Shown here: positions 48,560 to 53,551 of the stretch, in pieces
Layout of the letters: the number at the start of each line of letters is the position of its first letter
How positions within the stretch are numbered: the stretch's first letter is position 1
DNA from: Candidatus Hermodarchaeota archaeon
GTDB taxonomy: Archaea > Asgardarchaeota > Hermodarchaeia > Hermodarchaeales > Hermodarchaeaceae
Reading direction: 5' to 3'
NCBI GenBank assembly: GCA_016840065.1
Contig: JAEOTB010000055.1
Coordinates: 1 to 53,551 of the forward strand
DNA length: 53,551 nt
Notes under the pieces: model-generated
Seen by the model: the letters and a program-made list of their open reading frames with translations, nothing else
Told to the model about the DNA's origin: nothing
Databases searched by the model: none
Translations under genes and position numbers: made by a program

Positions 48560-50716
48560 ATGCATAGTACCACTACTGAGAGTGAGGCAGTTGAACCGGT
48601 TTTCCCAACCTTGAAAATCGAGAACAAAGTCCTGGTTGTTAAGGGGAAAACTCTACCATTGTACAGTGGAGGTTTTGAATATTGGAGATTAGAGCGTCAA
48701 AGGTGGAAGATGTTGCTGGAGCGAATCCAGAGGCTTGGATTTCGCATAATCTCCACAAGCCTGCCATGGAGTATTCACGAAGTAAGTCCCGGTAATTTTG
48801 ACTTCGGCACACTAGATGAACGCAGAGACCTCGATTCCTTTCTTACACTCTGCAATGAACAAGATGTTCAAGTCCTTATCCGCCCGGGCCCAGGTATCAA
48901 TGTTGAACTCGCAAACTTTGGTTTTCCTGATTGGGTTGTCAAAGATCCGGCGATTCAAGCTAGGTCCGCACAGGATACACCGGTGGTAATCCCCGCTGGA
49001 CCTTCGCCCTTTCCCTTTCCGAGTTATGCTAGCACGAAATTTCATGAACTTGTCAGTAATTATCTTGACATTCTCTGCCCCTACTTAAAGCGACACATTT
49101 CAACAGATGGACCAATCATTGGTCTCCAGATTGATAATGAATTATCTATTCCCTTTATGAACGGGCCATTCAACGCCGACTACTCTCCAGGAAGTATACG
49201 TTGGTATCACGACTTCCTTCAGAAGAAATACGAAAATGTAGAGATGTTAAATGAGGCTCATCGAACGCGATGCTCATCCTTCGAACAGGTAACCCCTCCC
49301 CGGGCATTAATCGATAGGGAGCGAGAAGCCTTACCTCGTTACCTTGACTGGGTTGAATTTCAGGAGTACTACATCTCCCGAGCCCTCAACAAGATTACGA
49401 GTCTTTTTTGGGTTAGAGAGATTCGGGGCATTTTTACTTTTCATAACACGCGCAATGCTACCCCGAAACTGCCCCTCAACGTCATTCAAGTTGAGAGAGA
49501 GCTAGATATCCAAGGCGCGGGACTCTACTTGGGATGTAAGCAATATGAGCAGATAAGGAAAGGCGCCCTCTATCTGGGTGCTACCAGCCGTCTACCTTTC
49601 CTTGTAGAGGCGGGCATGGGCATTTGGCCTTGGGGTCCCCCGCTCAACCCTGAGGATCAGCAGTATGCTCTACTCGTGGGGTTGATGCACGGATTTCGCG
49701 GTTTCAACATTCAGATGCTGGTGGAGAGAGACTTCTGGTTAGGAAGCCCCATTTCACGTCTAGGACAACGGCGAGACAAGCTCTATCCCTTCCTGAATCG
49801 ACTTCTTGATGTCCTTGAAACCATCCAATTCTCATCTCTTTCAAGACCCGTGAATATTCTACTCTTGCACAATCTCGAATGTGAGCGATTGCAGGCTGTA
49901 GCAGGGAGTGCAAACTATGTTACTGATTTTCTTGGAATTCCCCCTGAACTGCTTGTAAGCGAAAACAGCTTCAATTTCACTAATACGATACAGCAAGCCT
50001 ACCCCACCTTCTGGGAAGCCCTATACATGGGACTATCACGGACAAAGATACCATTCCAAATAGGTGATACAAATCTAAACCTAGAGGACCTCTCTAAATA
50101 CAAGGTGATATTTCTCCCCACCTATGATTTTATGTCCGAGCAGCTTCAAGAAAAAATCTTGAATTATGTGGAGCAGGGTGGGACAGCAATCATCGGACCA
50201 GAAATTCCCTTCCTGGGTACAGACATGCGAACCTGCGATAGAATATCAGAAACCTGTAAATTAAGTGTTCAGAGTCCACGTCGTCCATTAATAGGCTTCT
50301 CCAGCATCCTTCGCATCGTAAAGAATGAAGTTAAGGTTGGCAGACGTACAGTTGGAATGGTGGCAAGCCATGGAAAGGGAAAAATCGTTTACCTAGGAAT
50401 CTCATTCCCAATCATCGATAACCGAGGGGATGCTGTTGAAATTGGGGAGATGCTCACATACATCTTACAGTATTTCGGTCAGCACCCCCAAGGAGACACA
50501 AAGTCACCCTCCGTTGATGAAGTCTTCCTGGGAATACGAGGGACACGCGTCATTTTTCTTTCAAATTCGACTAATCAACCTCAGAGCATAGGGATTCAAG
50601 TATCACAGAGAATCAAGTTTAACGATGCTTGGACTGGTGAGCAATTGGAGGGTCGAGGTTCTCGAGAAATTCCGTTGCCGCCATACGGCATTCGTATTCT
50701 GGAGGTGAGAAGATGA
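48560..50716 (+). CDS. GH35-like beta-galactosidase
   Basis: 718 residues. The TIM barrel starts near residue 25 (YSGGFEYWRLERQRWKMLLERIQRLGFRIIS, then W-x-x-H-E-x-S-P-G-N-F-D-F), as in GH35. GPIIGLQIDNEL carries the acid/base Glu (D-N-E in place of the usual E-N-E). A Glu in LPFLVEAGMGIWPWG may be the nucleophile. Residues about 430-580 look like an amidotransferase-like trimerisation domain (YKVIFLPTYDFMSEQLQEKILNYVEQGG). A final beta domain ends ILEVRR. There is no signal peptide, so it is cytoplasmic and cuts imported galactosides. ATG 48560. It overlaps the next gene by four bases (ATGA). Confidence 0.85.
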   Translation: MHSTTTESEAVEPVFPTLKIENKVLVVKGKTLPLYSGGFEYWRLERQRWKMLLERIQRLGFRIISTSLPWSIHEVSPGNFDFGTLDERRDLDSFLTLCNEQDVQVLIRPGPGINVELANFGFPDWVVKDPAIQARSAQDTPVVIPAGPSPFPFPSYASTKFHELVSNYLDILCPYLKRHISTDGPIIGLQIDNELSIPFMNGPFNADYSPGSIRWYHDFLQKKYENVEMLNEAHRTRCSSFEQVTPPRALIDREREALPRYLDWVEFQEYYISRALNKITSLFWVREIRGIFTFHNTRNATPKLPLNVIQVERELDIQGAGLYLGCKQYEQIRKGALYLGATSRLPFLVEAGMGIWPWGPPLNPEDQQYALLVGLMHGFRGFNIQMLVERDFWLGSPISRLGQRRDKLYPFLNRLLDVLETIQFSSLSRPVNILLLHNLECERLQAVAGSANYVTDFLGIPPELLVSENSFNFTNTIQQAYPTFWEALYMGLSRTKIPFQIGDTNLNLEDLSKYKVIFLPTYDFMSEQLQEKILNYVEQGGTAIIGPEIPFLGTDMRTCDRISETCKLSVQSPRRPLIGFSSILRIVKNEVKVGRRTVGMVASHGKGKIVYLGISFPIIDNRGDAVEIGEMLTYILQYFGQHPQGDTKSPSVDEVFLGIRGTRVIFLSNSTNQPQSIGIQVSQRIKFNDAWTGEQLEGRGSREIPLPPYGIRILEVRR

Positions 50717-51507
50717 GAGGAATCAGTAAAGACCTCATCTTCAACGATGTAGACAGTAAACAGTACTTGAACCTCCTTTCTGCCCTACCCCTATTCCGAG
50801 TTGAACGAGGAATACTAACACTGCTCTACAGTGAGCGAAGTGAGAAAATTCTCAATGCTATTCACTCCCGCTATGGCCTGTGGTCTGATGTAACACTACA
50901 ATTCACAAATCCCAGTGACATCGCAAAACAATTGAAGGAAAAGGAGAGCGTTGACGCTGTAATCCTCTTGGAGGAAAGGCTAGCTGGTTTTCTTCTATCA
51001 AAGATGCAAGCTGGCTATACCTCTAAAATGGACATCATCAACTATCTCAAGATAGCTCAAGAAACACTACAAGAGATGCAAGGAAAATGGTTTCATGTTG
51101 AGCCCCTTGAGTTTTGGACTCAGAACGTTTTAGCACTAGTCGGGAAAGCTCAAAACCTTCTGAACTCCCTACCAGATGGTCTGTCTCTTCTTGTTGTCTT
51201 TAGCGGTGATGAAATCTGGACAAGCCTTCTGGCCCAGAAAACAAAGGGAAAGTTAACTAGAATAACCACAATCTCCATACCTGAAATTCAGAGACTCAGA
51301 ATCAGCGATTGGCGAAGTGAATACAAACAGATACTAGAGCAGGTTAAGGAGAAGTTTGGTAAGGTATCCTTTGGCCTGTTCATGGATTCTGAAACCTTCA
51401 AGTTCCTTTTGAGAAGCAATCGTCCGCAGGAGTTCCTTCAAAAGGCTCGCCGAGAAGAACAGATAATCATCAACCCAACCCCGACTCTTTTCACCTTTCG
51501 CATGTGA
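50713..51507 (+). CDS. Protein of unknown function, translationally coupled to the galactosidase
   Basis: 264 residues of mixed alpha/beta character, soluble. No family is recognised. It has a hydrophobic strand LSLLVVFSGDEIWTSLLAQ near 155-172 and another KVSFGLFMDSETFKFLL near 215-231, which looks Rossmann-like. A DUF-type sugar or nucleotide binding role cannot be ruled out. Its ATG overlaps the galactosidase stop as ATGA, so the two are made together and it may act in the same galactoside pathway. There is no Cys motif. Confidence 0.65.
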   Translation: MRGISKDLIFNDVDSKQYLNLLSALPLFRVERGILTLLYSERSEKILNAIHSRYGLWSDVTLQFTNPSDIAKQLKEKESVDAVILLEERLAGFLLSKMQAGYTSKMDIINYLKIAQETLQEMQGKWFHVEPLEFWTQNVLALVGKAQNLLNSLPDGLSLLVVFSGDEIWTSLLAQKTKGKLTRITTISIPEIQRLRISDWRSEYKQILEQVKEKFGKVSFGLFMDSETFKFLLRSNRPQEFLQKARREEQIIINPTPTLFTFRM

Positions 51508-51535
51508 ACCTAGCTGTAGTGTCAGTAGGAGTTCA

Positions 51536-52066
51536 CTAGCCATTCATGGCGGCACCGCAGACAGCACAGTACCGATCGTCTGAGTCGCCCATAGCGTTAC
51601 AGGAGCGGCACACCACCCTCCGGGCGTAAGGTTCGGTAGATGGGCCTCGTGGATGCCATACAGGTTGGGGAGTGGTTCTTGGAATGCCGCCAGTATCTCT
51701 GTTTTCGTTGAGAGCGAGAATTCCTGCTATCAGCGCGAACAGACCACCCAGAGCGACGAAACCTATGATACCGAAAAATATCCAGAGGATACCTGTTGAA
51801 CGGAGATTATTCTGAACGGATGAACGTGTAGCTAGAACTACAACACCTGTTATGAGCCCAAGAATACCGATAACCGCGACGATGATGAGCCTTCTCAAGG
51901 CTTGTAGATAATAACTGTGAGCCCAAGGTTGCCACATGGCTAACATTTGATAGAATTGAACATCCCACCACATGGAGGATGCATAGTTGGCACAGCCCAG
52001 GGCGCAAAGTAAACAGATAATTCCTGAGGCTAGAGCAAGGCCCTTTATTGATGAAAGTCTACTCAA
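51536..52066 (-). CDS. Membrane protein with C-terminal zinc ribbon (copy A)
   Basis: 176 residues. Three membrane helices (about 8-30, 50-73 and 85-112) are followed by a Pro/Arg-rich linker. The C-terminal zinc ribbon is VVCRSCNAMGDSDDRYCAVCGAAM with two C-x2-C knuckles. The layout is like the neighbouring 52145 gene and similar archaeal membrane zinc-ribbon proteins of unknown role. ATG at 52066. It is convergent with the glycosidase operon. Confidence 0.75.
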   Translation of the reverse strand: MSRLSSIKGLALASGIICLLCALGCANYASSMWWDVQFYQMLAMWQPWAHSYYLQALRRLIIVAVIGILGLITGVVVLATRSSVQNNLRSTGILWIFFGIIGFVALGGLFALIAGILALNENRDTGGIPRTTPQPVWHPRGPSTEPYARRVVCRSCNAMGDSDDRYCAVCGAAMNG

Positions 52067-52144
52067 ACATATTCCCTCAAATTGTCAGTTACTCAATCGG
52101 AGTTCTCCATTTCTTCGCCTAAAAGTGTTATCAATCAGACCTGT

Positions 52145-52708
52145 TCATCCCCTCTTTGATGAGCCGCAGTTCACGCAGAATCGGTCATCAGGTTCCAATG
52201 GGCTACCACAGGAGGGACAGAATGAAGGGTCTTGAATTCGTGGGGATTCTTCCTCATGTACCGTTGGTTGTGTTCTTGGGACTGGGCCTGAAGTAGGAGG
52301 TCCCTGACGATCCCAGCGCTTCCAGCGTCGACTTGGGTCAGAGAGATGCCTTTGCTGGATTCGACGTCTACGTTTGCGTCGGTTATGGTGCTCTACTATT
52401 GAAAGAATCCCAGCAATGAGTATTAGTATTCCAGCGAGAGGCATAACGACGAAGCCGCTGGCAATTGAGCTAAGGATTAACCAGGTGATTCCAACTCCTA
52501 GTGGATTACTCCGTGCGAGGATTAAGAGCATCAAGGTCAACGCCGAAATAACAATTCCAACAACGGCGAAGAACGGTCGATATAAAGAAGACGAGATAAA
52601 TAGACCGAAGGATATGGGTGATAGGTTCAAGAAGGAAAGTGAACTCATTACCAGACCAAGAAGCCCACCGAAAAAGGCAAGTAAACTTGCAGTACTATTA
52701 TCACTCAG
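52145..52708 (-). CDS. Membrane protein with C-terminal zinc ribbon (copy B), possible CTG start
   Basis: Same plan as copy A: hydrophobic helices, a basic linker (HHNRRKRRRRIQQRH) and an end zinc ribbon FCPSCGSPLEPDDRFCVNCGSS. The obvious start is ATG 52648, but it cuts into a hydrophobic helix. The frame stays open to a TGA about 90 bases further up. In between, CTG at 52708 has AGAGGG seven bases upstream and would begin with S-D-N-S-T and then the helix ASLLAFFGGLLGLVM. No ATG, GTG or TTG is available there. I take CTG as the likely start (187 residues). Both copies are on one strand, 78 bases apart. Confidence 0.7.
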   Translation of the reverse strand: MSDNSTASLLAFFGGLLGLVMSSLSFLNLSPISFGLFISSSLYRPFFAVVGIVISALTLMLLILARSNPLGVGITWLILSSIASGFVVMPLAGILILIAGILSIVEHHNRRKRRRRIQQRHLSDPSRRWKRWDRQGPPTSGPVPRTQPTVHEEESPRIQDPSFCPSCGSPLEPDDRFCVNCGSSKRG

Positions 52709-52811
52709 ATATTGTCCCTCTTTATTCTCCCATCATATTGGGAATAAAAACTTTACCAAAATTGTCTCAACTTCGCGATTGACCACGTGATTATTTCTGA
52801 TTAAACTTCTT

Positions 52812-52868
52812 TGGAAAAAAAGGAGGGTGCTTCCTTCACACAGATTCTGGTTATGGGAAGCACCTTTT
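52812..52868 (-). terminator. Hairpin and T-tract terminator for the ARPP-like gene
   Basis: Arms GGTGCTTCC at 52826-52834 and GGAAGCACC at 52856-52864 are a perfect 9-bp pair with a 21-base loop. On the minus strand they are followed by CTCC and seven T (52814-52820 on the plus strand are A). It lies about 50 bases after the stop of the minus-strand gene at 52916. Confidence 0.65.
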
Positions 52869-52915
52869 GAATGCAATTATAGAGCTTTAGTTACGCAGAT
52901 TTCTAGCCAGCTTGC

Positions 52916-53551
52916 TTAGAAGTGAGACATGCAGTAATGGACTGGTTTGCGTCGTTTGTCCCACAGCGCGTTCATGGATTGCTTTTCGCTGTGATATGTG
53001 CCAGCTGTTCCATCGACTTGGAGTTGGATGCCTAGACTACGTAGTTGCTTGAGCACCTCTTTCTGGAGCTTAGTAAGGGTCCTCTTGGGAGTTGCCTTCT
53101 CTGCGGCAATCTCTGAGGCGAACCGTGCTGTGAGCTTATCATGGAGTTCCCGGTAGGTCTCTACGCTGTCGAAGACCTCAATGGACATCAACTTACCTTC
53201 ACTGATAACTGCTAGCCCGACCTGGCGGTCCTGCGGCTTCACCTTGGAGAGCTCCTCACGCATCTTGCTAGCGGCCATGGCTTGAACATCGCTGTGCCGA
53301 GTGGAAGACTCACCAGCTGCAATGACCGGCTTACCACGGTAGCTCTTGGATTTCATCTCTTCTCGGTGCCGGCGAACCTTGTCCCAGACTGCGCCTTGAT
53401 CAGCGGTTCTGACTCCCTATGTGAGAGCGCGTACCTTTGGGGATGCTACACCGTAATGTGCTTCGTCTGTCATTATTCCATGACCAGCACTGATGGGGTG
53501 GACATCGTGGGTACAGCGGCAGGGGATTTCCATCTTTGATTTGGCTGGAAC
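52916..53551 (-). pseudogene. ARPP-1 (DUF6569)-like protein with in-frame TAG, 5' end outside window
   Basis: The open part from ATG 53356 encodes 146 residues (RQVGLAVISEGKLMSIEVFDSVETY is the most recognisable stretch). But the same frame continues upstream with clear family sequence: VRTADQGAVWDKVRRHREE just before the ATG. Beyond a TAG at 53417-53419 come SPKVRAL, HGIMTDEAH and VPAKSKMEIP to the window edge. ARPP-1 proteins have V-P-P/A...I-P-V-x-C, then G-V-R-x-x-D-Q-G-A-V-W, so both sides of the TAG belong to one domain. There is no frameshift. Either this is a nonsense-mutated gene, a base error, or the amber codon is read through. The family name is from memory of the pattern, and the function is unknown. 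Confidence 0.55.

Noticed and set aside
1..53551. Possibility that the window is a mobile or viral island
   Set aside because: No transposase, integrase, att-like repeats, phage genes or abrupt change in composition were seen. The genes are mostly metabolic and cellular.

Overview
The window looks like a chromosomal piece of an archaeon, most likely an Asgard archaeon of Thorarchaeota type. This is a judgement from gene content, since no database could be searched. Archaeal signs are TATA-box promoters placed so that several transcripts would be leaderless, many GTG/TTG starts, exported proteins held by a C-terminal membrane helix with a basic tail, and KaiC-like and V4R domains. Eukaryote-like signs are a Rab/Ras-type GTPase, a protein with a longin/roadblock-like N-terminus, a PPP-family phosphatase, long HEAT-repeat proteins and tandem NZF-like/RING-like zinc fingers. 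There are no rRNA genes, CRISPR arrays, insertion sequences or recognisable tRNAs.

Layout. 1-4.1 kb: the end of a saccharopine dehydrogenase-like gene, an AlkA-type DNA glycosylase and two HEAT-repeat genes. 4.3-7.5 kb: a ferrous iron operon (DtxR-FeoA regulator, FeoB with arginine-rich insertions, a small Cys-rich protein) behind a perfect 18-bp palindrome. 7.7-12.9 kb: surface proteins (beta-helix protein, M1-type peptidase) and small membrane proteins. 13-20.4 kb: radical SAM enzyme, CinA-type amidase, small Cys proteins, a 2Fe-2S/ASKHA corrinoid-activation-type protein, two MFS transporters and a newly read 53-residue gene. 20.5-24.1 kb: an M24 peptidase and three paralogous membrane-anchored zinc-finger proteins. 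24.3-28.7 kb: hydrolase, URO-D family protein, NhaD/ArsB-type transporter and small membrane or coiled-coil proteins. 28.8-33.3 kb: HAD phosphatase, two KaiC-like proteins that have lost Walker A (one fused to V4R) and a long UbiA-family protein. 33.3-40.6 kb: carbamate kinase, PPP phosphatase, degenerate sensor kinase, radical SAM-HhH protein and an exported M28 peptidase. 40.7-45.6 kb: the Rab-type GTPase, a helical partner candidate, an AAA ATPase with winged helix, two small genes behind four 10-bp tandem repeats, and the longin-like protein. 45.7-51.5 kb: M42 aminopeptidase, two FMN-binding-type paralogs, a lone ABC ATPase, a GH35-like galactosidase and a coupled unknown gene. 51.5-53.5 kb: two membrane/zinc-ribbon proteins and an ARPP-1-like gene broken by an in-frame TAG.

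The best candidates for undescribed systems are the NZF/RING-like trio (21777-24130), the Rab/AAA/longin-like neighbourhood (40744-45608) and the pair of Walker-A-less KaiC-like proteins (29520-31640). Three small genes (20190-20351, 28609-28731, 44146-44280) and two non-canonical start codons (ATT at 22331, CTG at 52708) were found by reading the sequence directly.
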